Notes under the pieces: model-generated
What the model was told of the DNA's origin: nothing
The model's input: only the letters and a program-made list of their open reading frames with translations
The model's database searches: none
From: Owenweeksia sp.
GTDB taxonomy: Bacteria > Bacteroidota > Bacteroidia > Flavobacteriales > Schleiferiaceae
DNA: 52,348 nucleotides
Direction: 5' to 3'
Assembly (NCBI GenBank): GCA_028277105.1
Contig: JANQHO010000127.1
Span: 1-52,348, forward strand
Program-made: the position numbers and the translations under genes
Shown: one piece after another, positions 1-8,619 of the stretch
Layout of the letters: each line of letters begins with the position of its first letter
How positions within the stretch are numbered: position 1 is the first letter of the stretch

Positions 1-222
1 CAGGCTTCTCGCAAAATAATACAGCAAACCAAGAAAATGTATAGTGCTTTGTGCTGGCAGGGAGAAGCCGAGTTCATTTTGGGCCTTATGCAAAAAGACA
101 AAAAGAACCACCGCGGGCAATTGCAGTTCAGTTTGCTGGAAGGAATAGGGCAGGCGCGTTACAACATCCGGGTGAGCGAGGCTGATGTGGTGGAAGCTTT
201 GAATTTTCTAGCCCGTTTGTGA
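1..222 (+). CDS. aroB: 3-dehydroquinate synthase, C-terminal end (partial)
   Basis: The frame is open from the first base and ends at TGA 220-222, giving about 73 residues; the N-terminal part lies outside the window. The tail carries the AroB-type pattern 'LMQKDKKNHRGQLQFSLLE' followed by IGQA and a last helix with VSEADVVEAL, typical of the C-terminus of this NAD-dependent shikimate enzyme. It converts DAHP to 3-dehydroquinate in the cytoplasm. The stop overlaps the start of aroA (TGATG), so the two shikimate genes are probably co-transcribed and translationally coupled. The identification rests on the tail motif and on the neighbour. Confidence 0.85.
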   Translation, partial: QASRKIIQQTKKMYSALCWQGEAEFILGLMQKDKKNHRGQLQFSLLEGIGQARYNIRVSEADVVEALNFLARL

Positions 223-1448
223 TGTCGTCCATTCGTTTATCCCATCCCACCAAAAAAATTGTCGGTAAGATCAGTATTCCCGGCAGTAAAAGCGAAACCA
301 ATCGCCTGCTGATCTTAAAGCATTTGTATTTCCCTGATTTGGAGATTCTCAATCCTTCCGATAGTCGCGATACCCAGGTGCTGCAGCAAGCTTTAAACAG
401 CAACTCCAATACCATTGATATAGGCGAAGCGGGAACGGCTATGCGCTTTTTGACCGCTTATTTGGCGATACAGCAAGGAAGGAGAGTGGTGCTTTCGGGT
501 AGTGAGCGCATGCACCAGCGGCCCATTGCTTTGCTGGTGGATGCCCTTCGGCAATTGGGAGCGGATATCCAATATGCGGAGGAGGACGGTTTTCCGCCAC
601 TTCACATCAAAGGGCAAAAATTAGAAGGCGGAAAAGTAGAGCTGGACGGCAGCGTCAGCAGCCAATACGTAACGGCTTTAATGCTGATCGCTCCTGCTCT
701 GGAAAAGGGTTTGCAAATCCAATTGAAAGGCTTTTCCGTTTCTGCGCCTTACATCTACCTCACGGCTAACCTGATGCGTAGGCTCAACTTTAAAGTGAAA
801 GTTACCCAGGATTTAATTGCGATAGAACCTTTTGTACCAAGCGCTCCAAAATCCTTTAGTGTGGAACCTGACTGGAGTGCCGCTTCCTATTGGTTTAGCA
901 TGGCTTTGCTGGCGGAAAAAGCCGAGATCTACCTGCCGGGCTTCCGGCAGTACAGCTTGCAGGGCGATGCTTTTGTAGCGGGACTTTTTGAACCTTTGGG
1001 GGTAGAATCTCATTTTATCGGTTCGGGTTTCCGTTTGCGGAAAAGCAATGAAGCACTGCCTAAAGAGTATCGTATTAATCTCATCCACAATCCCGACCTG
1101 GCCCAGACGATGGCGGTAGCCTTAGCCGCTAAAAATATCCCCGCCCGGCTTTCCGGCCTTAAAACCTTGAAGATTAAAGAAACCGACCGTCTTTTGGCAC
1201 TGCAAACCGAATTGGAAAAAACCGGGTCTCAAATTGAAATAGGGGAGGATTACCTCGAGATCAAACGCGGGATTCAACATTTCCATGACCTCACTTTTGA
1301 TACCTATAATGATCACCGAATGGCTATGTCTTTAGTACCCTTGGCTTTGCTTTCTCCTATCACTATTAATGATCCTATGGTAGTTGAAAAAAGTTACCAG
1401 GGTTTTTGGGGGGATTTGGAGAAGGTTTGGTTTGATCAAATCAATTGA
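222..1448 (+). CDS. aroA: 3-phosphoshikimate 1-carboxyvinyltransferase (EPSP synthase)
   Basis: About 408 residues, normal for the family. It transfers enolpyruvate from PEP to shikimate-3-phosphate in the cytoplasm. Visible motifs are GSKSETNRLLIL near residue 22 (S3P/PEP-binding lysine), GEAGTAMRFLTA, SSQYVTALMLIAPAL, KETDRLLALQTEL and NDHRMAMSLVPLAL near the end. The ATG at 222 overlaps the aroB stop; a GTG directly upstream is in frame but not needed. The last residues (after VWF) lie beyond the point where two degraded copies of this gene end elsewhere in the window, so the present C-terminus FDQIN may be partly sequence from the inserted neighbour. Base composition drops sharply to AT-rich straight after the stop. 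Confidence 0.96.
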   Translation: MSSIRLSHPTKKIVGKISIPGSKSETNRLLILKHLYFPDLEILNPSDSRDTQVLQQALNSNSNTIDIGEAGTAMRFLTAYLAIQQGRRVVLSGSERMHQRPIALLVDALRQLGADIQYAEEDGFPPLHIKGQKLEGGKVELDGSVSSQYVTALMLIAPALEKGLQIQLKGFSVSAPYIYLTANLMRRLNFKVKVTQDLIAIEPFVPSAPKSFSVEPDWSAASYWFSMALLAEKAEIYLPGFRQYSLQGDAFVAGLFEPLGVESHFIGSGFRLRKSNEALPKEYRINLIHNPDLAQTMAVALAAKNIPARLSGLKTLKIKETDRLLALQTELEKTGSQIEIGEDYLEIKRGIQHFHDLTFDTYNDHRMAMSLVPLALLSPITINDPMVVEKSYQGFWGDLEKVWFDQIN

Positions 1449-1596
1449 TTGATAATAATATAAGGAATTTTATTGTTGTTTTTTAGTGTAATTAATTTGG
1501 CTAATTAACTCATTATGATGGTTTTATAATTTATATCAATTATTGATGGTATTTTGTGATTTGAAATTAATTGCAAATTTGAGTCATAAAAATAAC

Positions 1597-1628
1597 TTTG
1601 TAAAAGCTTAATTATTATATTAGTTTTT
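1597..1628 (+). promoter_or_regulatory. Putative Bacteroidota-type promoter of the 671-residue gene
   Basis: A TTTG box at 1597-1600 is followed after exactly 20 bases by TAGTTTTT at 1621-1628, matching TAnnTTTG at 7 of 8 positions. The spacing and consensus are those of Bacteroidota sigma-A promoters. The start codon follows 35 bases downstream. The surrounding 1449-1663 stretch is very AT-rich and also holds a near-direct repeat beginning AAGCTTAAT at 1604 and 1641. In such sequence the match could be chance. Confidence 0.45.
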
Positions 1629-1663
1629 AATTTAAAATTTAAGCTTAATATTATTATAGTGTT

Positions 1664-3679
1664 ATGTCAAAAATATTGGATTTATTATTTCAAGGATCAA
1701 TCAAGGAGATAGGTTCCTTTTTTACCAAAGAGGCTCTAAGCGAGTTGTTTGGAATAGTTAATACTTCTTTAGACAATAACATAGGAAGTAAATTTCCTGA
1801 AGAAATATTAGATGCTATCAATAGCCTTAGTCAGCAAGAAAGCGAAATCTTACAGGAAGTAAAGAATTTAGGGATTGAAATAAATCAATTATTACAAGAA
1901 GATTTGACCGAAAAGCTAAATGATGTAGTTGCTCCTTATGGTATAATTAATGGGATATTACAGCAAATTAATAACAATCCAAGTGAGAAATTACCGGTAG
2001 GAGATAATTCAGTTACACTGAAAACTGAATTTTACAATGAATATGAAAACTCTATCATCACAAAATTTTATGACAGCCTTCTTGATATCAACTCTATGCT
2101 AACTACTTCATCTGCTGAACAAAGTGTTTTGACAGAAGAGGTTGATACCCTTATTTCGAATGGAATTAATGCCTTTCAGTATAGAGTATTGATGGGAAGT
2201 AAGATTCTTGCTATAGCCAACAAATTACATCAGGCGTCCCTTTATATTTCTCTGGGGGGAGCAGCATATGCTGGTGCGTTTACAGATTCTATTAATACGA
2301 TAGCTGATATTGTAAATACTTTAAGTAAATGGGAACAAAAATATGGTATATCTAATGCTCAATTCAACAACTTTATTTACGGGATTTATAATCTTTCTGA
2401 TAAAAATCCCTCCATGCAGTTTTATTACTTCCAGTCTATTGCAGTAACTAATGATAAATATGCCTACCCGCTAGCCTTAACTCCTTATCCTCTTAATGGA
2501 GGAGATCCAAGTCAGGTCGTTTTTGAATCACCCAATGGCATAGGGGCGGAAAGCACCTATTTTATTGAAAAATGTTCAGACTTTTCAATATCCAACCCTA
2601 ATGTTCAACTTACATTAAAAGTGGCTAACTATGATGTGATTCTAGAAAATGAGGCGGCAGAAGCAACTGGTACTTCCATTAATGCTAATTTTCCTTCAGA
2701 TCAATCTTGGGGAATTGGAATTATTAAAGGAAGTGAAATAGGCCATGACTTGTATCATTATTATTATGCTTGTGGGAACCAGGGTAGTAATGCTACTAAA
2801 AACAACCAATGGCAATTTGAATTAAATCAGAATATTAATAAATATATTCCAGTTGGCATCAATCCATATATTCTTAATATTAAAAATACTACAGAAGGAC
2901 TAGCTGGAGGAAGGTGCTACCTTGGAAGTGAATTTCAAAGTGAAACTGATGCCGGAACACCAGCGTATTTATACAAGTATCAAAATGATGTTTTTAATTA
3001 TTGCTGGAATTTATTCATGACCAATCTTAATGAGGTATTTTTGATATATTCAGATGGTAGCGAATACTCAATTTTATACACAAACCCTAATACAGGCCTT
3101 AGTTTTTATTCTTTTAAAGATGATTTACTAGCTAACTCATGGGTTATCTCCCCTTCAGATGCCTATTCTGTGATATTGAACCAAAATTACAGCTTTCCAC
3201 CTAGCAATATATCAGATCCTCCTGCAAATCAATCCTTTACTATTGACGGTAATAAAGGTCAGTTTACTACTGAGCTGTACAGTTCTTTTGAATTTCAAAA
3301 TAAAGTTTTGCAAGCACTCTATAGTATATCTCAAGCTCCAGGAATTACACCGGTAAGTAGCAATCAACTTCTTATCCTTTTAAACAGTAAACAAATAGCC
3401 TACCTTAACTACAGCAAATTAGGAGGGTTAACCTATGAGTTAATTGAGTCAGGTTCAATTACAGAATCCTGGTACATTTCTCCATCTGATGCTTCGACCA
3501 TACTCAGCAAAAAACAATATTCAGTAACTGGGAGTTCTTCAGAAACAGGATATGGAGAGTTTACCATAGACACTAAAAAAGGATATCTTTACTCCATATA
3601 CTTATTCAAAGATTCCTCTATACTCCAAAGTTATATAGAGAATGCTTTAAAGGATATTGAGTATAGTGAATCAACGTAA
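1664..3679 (+). CDS. Large protein of unknown function with tandem C-terminal repeats (island cargo 1)
   Basis: I do not recognise the family. The 671 residues lack a signal peptide. Residues 1 to about 230 look mostly helical, with a small-residue-rich hydrophobic stretch ISLGGAAYAGAFTDSINTIA near 196-215. The middle, about 240-480, looks beta-rich with Asn, Tyr and Ser. The C-terminus contains two diverged copies of a ~100-residue unit: copy 1 around 480-580 with SWVISPSDAYSVIL and FTIDGNKGQF, copy 2 around 585-668 with SWYISPSDASTIL and FTIDTKKGYL. A helical head with one hydrophobic hairpin followed by beta domains is reminiscent of alpha-helical pore-forming toxins, but that is only a shape resemblance. 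Codon use is much more AT-rich than in aroA, suggesting transfer. It is the first cargo block after aroA. Confidence 0.8.
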   Translation: MSKILDLLFQGSIKEIGSFFTKEALSELFGIVNTSLDNNIGSKFPEEILDAINSLSQQESEILQEVKNLGIEINQLLQEDLTEKLNDVVAPYGIINGILQQINNNPSEKLPVGDNSVTLKTEFYNEYENSIITKFYDSLLDINSMLTTSSAEQSVLTEEVDTLISNGINAFQYRVLMGSKILAIANKLHQASLYISLGGAAYAGAFTDSINTIADIVNTLSKWEQKYGISNAQFNNFIYGIYNLSDKNPSMQFYYFQSIAVTNDKYAYPLALTPYPLNGGDPSQVVFESPNGIGAESTYFIEKCSDFSISNPNVQLTLKVANYDVILENEAAEATGTSINANFPSDQSWGIGIIKGSEIGHDLYHYYYACGNQGSNATKNNQWQFELNQNINKYIPVGINPYILNIKNTTEGLAGGRCYLGSEFQSETDAGTPAYLYKYQNDVFNYCWNLFMTNLNEVFLIYSDGSEYSILYTNPNTGLSFYSFKDDLLANSWVISPSDAYSVILNQNYSFPPSNISDPPANQSFTIDGNKGQFTTELYSSFEFQNKVLQALYSISQAPGITPVSSNQLLILLNSKQIAYLNYSKLGGLTYELIESGSITESWYISPSDASTILSKKQYSVTGSSSETGYGEFTIDTKKGYLYSIYLFKDSSILQSYIENALKDIEYSEST

Positions 3680-3721
3680 ATAGGAGAAAAGATTTAAACA
3701 GCAGAAATGATAACTGGTTTT

Positions 3722-3820
3722 TCAAAACCTCACCCTCAGTTGCATTCTCAACTCACTAACTCGATTGCCATCAATTAGATTCTGTCTGCTGCTCATTTCG
3801 TCTTAATCTAAACAAATAAT
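3722..3820 (-). pseudogene. Degraded copy A of the 3' end of the HHH-barrel gene
   Basis: Read on the minus strand this stretch ends in LRVRF plus a stop, like the intact gene at 12378-14414, and keeps QNLIDGNRVSELRMQLRVRF against QNLIEGNRISEIRAQVRVRF in the intact gene. An in-frame TAA interrupts the first few residues (LD-stop-DE). There is no start and no rest of the gene. Differences are mostly conservative at protein level, so it looks like a homologous allele that later decayed. It lies directly after cargo gene 1664-3679, tail to tail. Confidence 0.85.
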
Positions 3821-3861
3821 GACTATAATGCTTAAGTCAAAGCTTTTAGGAAGAGCGGAAT

Positions 3862-4530
3862 TTACCAGGTCCACCTTTGAATGACCTTCTTGGAGTAGGC
3901 ATACTTTAATTCATTGGTGCTACTCCAGCATTTACAAGACAGTTTTATGTTTTTAAGCTCCAGGTAACTGTCGGGATAAATGTTTCGTACCATTCCCAGA
4001 AAATTAGCTTTCTCTAACTCTGAAAAATTGCTCTCATAGTGAATGCTGTCTATAGTAAGTGTAGCCGTATCCTGTACTATAAAATCATAAGACTCAATTT
4101 TTACAATAGTATCTAAAGAGAGGTGAGAGTACTCATCTGGTTTTACTAAACGTACTTCTTCAAACTGTTTAAAAGGGTGAGAGATAACTCCCGATAGATC
4201 AGGTTTAACAATGATAAAATCAAACTTATCTGGTTTAATGATAAAGACCTTGGTTTTTATGGTATCTATAACAGTTTTATCTAGAGCCACAAAAAGCCTG
4301 TCTTTGGGAGATTGGGGGATCCAATAGAGTTGCTGATCTTTTTTAAATACTTTCCCATATTCTGCTATAAGCTTTATTTCTCCGTCTACATTTTCTTTAA
4401 AGGCAAAATCAATGGTATTAGGTATACCGGCATAAACTTCCTGGGGCTTATCTACAGTAAAAATGTAATGTTGGGCTGAAAGGCTTGCAGTGCTGATGAA
4501 ATGTAAAAACAGGAAAATGCCTTTTTTCAT
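3862..4530 (-). CDS. Exported protein resembling GldM C-terminal domains (island cargo 2)
   Basis: 222 residues with a signal peptide at 1-19 (KKGIFLFLHFISTASLSAQ). The mature part starts with a beta-sandwich-like pattern (YIFTVDKPQEVYAGIPNTID, then VPN-like gaps and FKKDQQLYWIPQSP) and a second unit ending in YLELKNIKLSCK. The two-unit layout, the 'vyaGIpN' opening and the 'lelkNIK' ending resemble the last two domains of the gliding/T9SS motor protein GldM; this is a pattern judgement, not a confirmed hit. There is no transmembrane helix after the signal, so it would be periplasmic or secreted. It stands alone on the reverse strand between two degraded HHH gene ends. Confidence 0.7.
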   Translation of the reverse strand: MKKGIFLFLHFISTASLSAQHYIFTVDKPQEVYAGIPNTIDFAFKENVDGEIKLIAEYGKVFKKDQQLYWIPQSPKDRLFVALDKTVIDTIKTKVFIIKPDKFDFIIVKPDLSGVISHPFKQFEEVRLVKPDEYSHLSLDTIVKIESYDFIVQDTATLTIDSIHYESNFSELEKANFLGMVRNIYPDSYLELKNIKLSCKCWSSTNELKYAYSKKVIQRWTW

Positions 4531-4583
4531 GGGAAGCCTTTTCTAAAGAAGCGTTAATTAATGATAATTACTACAGAAATGAT

Positions 4584-4680
4584 TTAAAATCTCACTCGCA
4601 ACTGTACCTTGATCTCACTTATCCGGTTGCCTTCGATCAGATTTTGTCCGTTGCTGGTTTCTTCCTGATCTAACAAAAGT
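4584..4680 (-). pseudogene. Degraded copy B of the 3' end of the HHH-barrel gene
   Basis: On the minus strand it encodes GQNLIEGNRISEIKVQLRVRF-like sequence ending in TAA at 4586-4584, with one extra base near TTTGTTAG shifting the frame upstream. It shares a run of about 30 identical bases with the intact gene end at 12378-12474. Upstream similarity stops within a few tens of bases. With the possible promoter of the next gene it fills most of the 4531-4852 gap, where I see no other gene. The sequence just beyond the stop includes ATTAATGAT (4559-4567), a short match to the aroA end that may be chance. Confidence 0.88.
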
Positions 4681-4852
4681 GACTGCAAATGTTTTGATCG
4701 AAGTTTTTAGGAAGATTTAAAAAGTGCAGATTTTAGAGGCCAAGCCACAGGTTGCGTTCCTAAAGTTATAATGCTCGTTTATAGAAAACAGCAAGTGACG
4801 CCCATCTGATTTTTCTACTTTGCAACAAACATAGTAACCCATTTCTTAAGTT

Positions 4853-7426
4853 GTGAAAATAAAATTGTTGTTAGGGCTCTTATTGAGTTGCTGTTATGGT
4901 AATTGGCTTCAGGCTCAAGCTTATGATTTACTTAAAAAAACAGTGGCCTCGGACAAAGGTTGGATGAATTATTTTGGTTCAGATGTGGCCATCTGTGGTA
5001 ATTATGCCGTGATCGGAGCGGATCACTATGATTATATGCCAAGCTATTCCAGTATGGCAGGAGCAGCCTATATTTTTCAATATACTGGTGGTACATGGAT
5101 AGAAAAGCAGAAAATATTGGCTTCTGATAAAGGCTATGGTGACAGGTTTGGGCATGCTGTAGATATTTCAGATTCTGTTATAGTAATAGGTGTTCCCTAT
5201 GAAGATAATGATGTCTTAGGTAATGATTCTATGGTTAGTGCAGGTGCAGTGTATGTTTTTGAATTCAACGGGAGTACGTGGTATGAAACTCAGAAACTTG
5301 TAGCTTCCGATAGAGATACTTCAGATTTGTTTGGGTATTCTGTTGCTGTTTCAGGAAATACTATTGTGATAGGAGCTCTTAATAAAAAGTTAGATTCTGC
5401 AGGGGTTAAGGTGGGTGATAGAGCCGGTGTTGTTTATGTTTTTGAATATAATGGGTTTGATTGGGTTGAAAAACAAAAGCTAGTTGCTTCTGATGCTCAG
5501 ATATATGATGAGTTTGGTACTTCAGTAGCAATTTCAGATTCACTTATCGTAGTTGGCGCGGCAGAAGAGGATAATCGTATATATGCTTTGTCGAATCGTA
5601 TTGGTAAAGGCTCTGCTTATATATTTGAGCGGCAAGGAGGAATTTGGATGGAAATACAAAAGATATATCCTACGGGGAATAGAAATGATAATGATGATTT
5701 TGGACAGTCAGTCGATATTTCAGATAGTATTATAATAGTTGGGGCTCCCGGGGAGGATACATCTACCACAAATATTTTTTATGGTGCAGGTGCAGCTTAT
5801 GTATTTGAACACAATGGAAATTCCTGGGGCCAATCTCAAAAGTTGGTAGCCTTAGACAGAGGGCCTAGAGATATCTTCGGTTATTCAATAGCTATTTCTG
5901 ACTCAACAATTATTGTAGGTGCCCCCCACGAAAGCCATGATACATCAGGGCTTAATTCCCTTTTCTCTTCTGGTTCAGCTTATGTGTTTCAAAAGCAAGG
6001 AAACAATTGGAATCAAGTCCAAAAGTTGATAGCTTCTGACAGACGCCAAGGAGACTGGTATGGCTTTTCGGTAGCAGCATCAGACCAGCATATTGCTATA
6101 GGGGCTATCTATAGCGATTCAATAGACCCTGCTACGGGTTATTATATAGCTGGCGATATGGGAGCAGCATATTTTTACCGGAGAAATTGCCATATTAACT
6201 CAAGTGTAAATATTGTAGCTTGTGATGCTTACACTGTACCTAGTGGTGATGAAACCTATATGGTAAGTGGGATTTACGTAGATACTATTCCTTCTGTTGA
6301 ATACTGTGATAGCATTATTACTATAAATCTAACAATAAATCAATCAAATGCTGACACTACTACTATTGTTACTTGTGACCCCTACACTTGGGTAGATGGA
6401 ATGACATATACCGCTTCCAACAATACGGCTTCTTTTATTTATACTAATGTAGTGGGTTGTGATTCAGTAGTATATCTTGATCTAACGATTAATTCCACTA
6501 CCGGAACAGATGTAATTAGCAGTTGCGATCCTTATACTTGGATTGATGGAATTACTTATATCACTTCCAATAACTCGGCAACAGACACCTTGACCAATTC
6601 AGTGGGCTGCGACTCGGTAGTTACCCTCGATCTGACAATTAATACAGATCATGTTACCGATGTAATTACCACCTGTGATTCCCTGAACTGGATCAACGGG
6701 ATAACCTATACTGCTTCCAACAATACCGCTACAGATACTTTGACCAATATACACGGCTGTGACTCTATAGTAACCCTCGATTTAACCGTTAATTACTCTA
6801 GTGTAACTGTAGATTCAGTTGTTAATTGCAACCCACCTTATACCTGGATTAACGGGCGTAACTATTACAATTCCAATAATACAGCTACCCATCTGCTTAC
6901 CAGTTCATCAGGTTGTGACTCCCTGATTAAACTTGATTTGACTATACCTGTTATTAATTTGCTTGTTTTGAAATTTGGCATTAATTCCCTCTCTTGTTTA
7001 GAGTCAGGTGCCGATAGTTACCAGTGGCTGGATTGTGATAATGATTATGTTCCTATAAATGGTGCCACGAACAGGGGGTTTAATCCTTCCTTTAATGGAA
7101 GCTATGCTGCTGCTATCACAGTAAATGGCTGTACCGATACTACATCTTGTTATTCAGTAACCGGAATAGGAATTATAGAAAGCCAGTTTCTGGGCCTTTC
7201 TTTATATCCAAATCCTGCTGAAGGGAAAGTAACAGTGGAATTAGGTAAATATTACGGTTCTGTAACAGCAGAAATTTTTAATACCGCTGGGCAGGTGGTC
7301 AGATCAGAAAACTTTTACAATACCAATGAATTAGAGCTGTTTATAGATGATTTTCCGCCCGGTGTTTACTGGCTTCAACTATCTGCGGATAAGAGCCGGG
7401 CCTTTCTGAAAGTTGTTAAGAACTAA
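4853..7426 (+). CDS. Secreted FG-GAP propeller protein with Cys-pair repeats and T9SS sorting domain (island cargo 3)
   Basis: 857 residues from a GTG start; a signal peptide (KIKLLLGLLLSCCYGNWLQA) follows. Residues about 30-440 hold seven FG-GAP-like repeats of ~60 residues (pattern LVASD...FGYSVAVSGNTIVIGA...AGAAYVFEYNG), predicting an integrin-alpha-like beta-propeller. Residues about 450-700 hold five ~48-residue repeats (CDPYTWIDGITYTASNN then VGCDSVVTLDLTI), each with a conserved cysteine pair, a repeat common in marine Bacteroidota surface proteins. The C-terminal ~80 residues start LSLYPNPAEGKVTVEL and end AFLKVVKN, a type A T9SS sorting domain. It is predicted to be secreted through the outer membrane and surface-attached, probably for adhesion or polymer binding. 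The exact ligand cannot be told. Confidence 0.9.
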   Translation: MKIKLLLGLLLSCCYGNWLQAQAYDLLKKTVASDKGWMNYFGSDVAICGNYAVIGADHYDYMPSYSSMAGAAYIFQYTGGTWIEKQKILASDKGYGDRFGHAVDISDSVIVIGVPYEDNDVLGNDSMVSAGAVYVFEFNGSTWYETQKLVASDRDTSDLFGYSVAVSGNTIVIGALNKKLDSAGVKVGDRAGVVYVFEYNGFDWVEKQKLVASDAQIYDEFGTSVAISDSLIVVGAAEEDNRIYALSNRIGKGSAYIFERQGGIWMEIQKIYPTGNRNDNDDFGQSVDISDSIIIVGAPGEDTSTTNIFYGAGAAYVFEHNGNSWGQSQKLVALDRGPRDIFGYSIAISDSTIIVGAPHESHDTSGLNSLFSSGSAYVFQKQGNNWNQVQKLIASDRRQGDWYGFSVAASDQHIAIGAIYSDSIDPATGYYIAGDMGAAYFYRRNCHINSSVNIVACDAYTVPSGDETYMVSGIYVDTIPSVEYCDSIITINLTINQSNADTTTIVTCDPYTWVDGMTYTASNNTASFIYTNVVGCDSVVYLDLTINSTTGTDVISSCDPYTWIDGITYITSNNSATDTLTNSVGCDSVVTLDLTINTDHVTDVITTCDSLNWINGITYTASNNTATDTLTNIHGCDSIVTLDLTVNYSSVTVDSVVNCNPPYTWINGRNYYNSNNTATHLLTSSSGCDSLIKLDLTIPVINLLVLKFGINSLSCLESGADSYQWLDCDNDYVPINGATNRGFNPSFNGSYAAAITVNGCTDTTSCYSVTGIGIIESQFLGLSLYPNPAEGKVTVELGKYYGSVTAEIFNTAGQVVRSENFYNTNELELFIDDFPPGVYWLQLSADKSRAFLKVVKN

Positions 7427-7447
7427 AAGTAAAACTGTTTCAAATCA

Positions 7448-7650
7448 GAACCTAAATTCAAATTAGTAACGATTATCCAAAGGTTCAGCACAGTATACAA
7501 GACCTGAATAATATCATTTTTGATACTCATATTGACCACCGTATGGCGATGTCTTTAGCGCCATTGACTTTGCTTTCTTTCATCACGATTAATGATCCTG
7601 TAGTGGTACAAAAAAGCTATCAAAGTTTTTGGGGGATTTGGGAAAAGTAA
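7448..7650 (+). pseudogene. Degraded copy 1 of the 3' end of aroA
   Basis: From 7483 to the TAA at 7648-7650 there are 55 uninterrupted codons matching the end of aroA: FDTHIDHRMAMSLAPLTLL, INDPVVVQKSYQSFWG. Weaker similarity reaches back to about 7448, where a frame slip is needed. There is no start codon and the rest of the enzyme is absent, including the PEP-binding N-terminal half, so it cannot be functional. Its frame is still open and most changes are conservative. It lies directly downstream of cargo 3 and upstream of the ClpP-like gene, and with that gene's promoter it fills the 7427-7741 gap. Confidence 0.9.
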
Positions 7651-7692
7651 GGTGAATAATTTTAAAGCTTTTGTCAGTATTGTTAATTAAGC

Positions 7693-7724
7693 TTTATATA
7701 TGGCTATATATCGAATTATATTTG
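7693..7724 (+). promoter_or_regulatory. Putative promoter of the ClpP-fold protease gene
   Basis: TATATTTG at 7717-7724 matches the TAnnTTTG box at all positions, and TTTA at 7693-7696 lies 20 bases upstream as a 3-of-4 match to TTTG. The start codon at 7742 follows after 17 bases, implying a very short leader. Placement just after the aroA remnant would make cargo 4 an independent transcription unit. Confidence 0.5.
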
Positions 7725-7741
7725 TCTGATAAATTTAAAGT

Positions 7742-8575
7742 ATGAGGCAGATTTTTGATGAAACAATAAAAGAGACACTAAATTATAGGTTGCGAAAACT
7801 AGAAGACTACTTTGATGCAGATGTAGTATTCCATTATGGTGAAATCCACCCTTCGTTAGAAAAAGCATTTCGAGACTTCATCGAGCAGTTGAAAAAAGAT
7901 ACGGAGTTTGATAGAAATAGATTGGTCATTTTTCTCAATACTCCTGGAGGAAGTGCTGAAACAGTTGAAAAAATGGTTTCAGTGATTAGATTTCATTATA
8001 AAGAAGTATATTTTGTTGTCCCAGATTATGCTATGTCGGCAGGAACTATTCTCTGCATGGCTGGAGATAGAATATTTATGGACTATTCATCTTCGTTAGG
8101 TCCTATAGATCCACAAGTTTATAATGGTAAAAATTGGGTTCCAGCACTAGGATACTTAGATAAAGTTGAAGAGCTAATTGCTAAATCAAGTAATGATGAG
8201 TTAACAGAGGCAGAGTTTTTGATACTCCAAAAAATAGATCTTGCCGAATTAAGAAGTTACGAAATGGCAAAGGATTTAACAGTTGCACTCCTAAAAGATT
8301 GGCTAGTAAATTATAAGTTTAAGAACTGGGTTACGCACAATTCAACGGGTGAACCTGTAACAAAAAGTGAAAAAGAAGAGAGAGCAGAAGATATAGCTAA
8401 CAAGTTAAGTAATAACAGTATTTGGTATTCTCATGGGCGGTCAATAGGTATAGAAACACTTACGGGCTTTTTAAAGTTAAAAATTGAAGACTACTCAGAA
8501 AATGAAGAATTAAGAGAGCTCGTAAGAAACTATAATGATCTGATCTGCGAGTATATACTTAGATCGGGGGGGTAA
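7742..8575 (+). CDS. ClpP-fold serine protease of the SDH/SppA type (island cargo 4)
   Basis: 277 residues, no signal peptide or clear membrane segment. The crotonase/ClpP core is visible: LVIFLNTPGGSAETVEKMVS (oxyanion-loop glycines), then VPDYAMSAGTILCMAGDRIF with the likely nucleophile Ser in M-S-A-G-T, then SSSLGPIDPQ. This order fits the 'serine dehydrogenase proteinase' family, related to membrane-associated SppA peptidases; family members have been annotated as dehydrogenase-associated but are probably peptidases. A basic C-terminal region of ~120 residues (helical, KSEKEERAEDIANKL) follows. The next gene starts about 45 bases downstream, so they likely form a two-gene unit. AT-rich codon use suggests recent acquisition. 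The substrate is unknown. Confidence 0.85.
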   Translation: MRQIFDETIKETLNYRLRKLEDYFDADVVFHYGEIHPSLEKAFRDFIEQLKKDTEFDRNRLVIFLNTPGGSAETVEKMVSVIRFHYKEVYFVVPDYAMSAGTILCMAGDRIFMDYSSSLGPIDPQVYNGKNWVPALGYLDKVEELIAKSSNDELTEAEFLILQKIDLAELRSYEMAKDLTVALLKDWLVNYKFKNWVTHNSTGEPVTKSEKEERAEDIANKLSNNSIWYSHGRSIGIETLTGFLKLKIEDYSENEELRELVRNYNDLICEYILRSGG

Positions 8576-8619
8576 AGCATTTGTGCATTCAAGAGTATTT
8601 TTCTAATCTTGTAGTAAGT

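Noticed and set aside
6200..6960. CRISPR-like periodic repeats
   Set aside because: The periodicity is ~144 bases, in frame, and encodes ~48-residue protein repeats.
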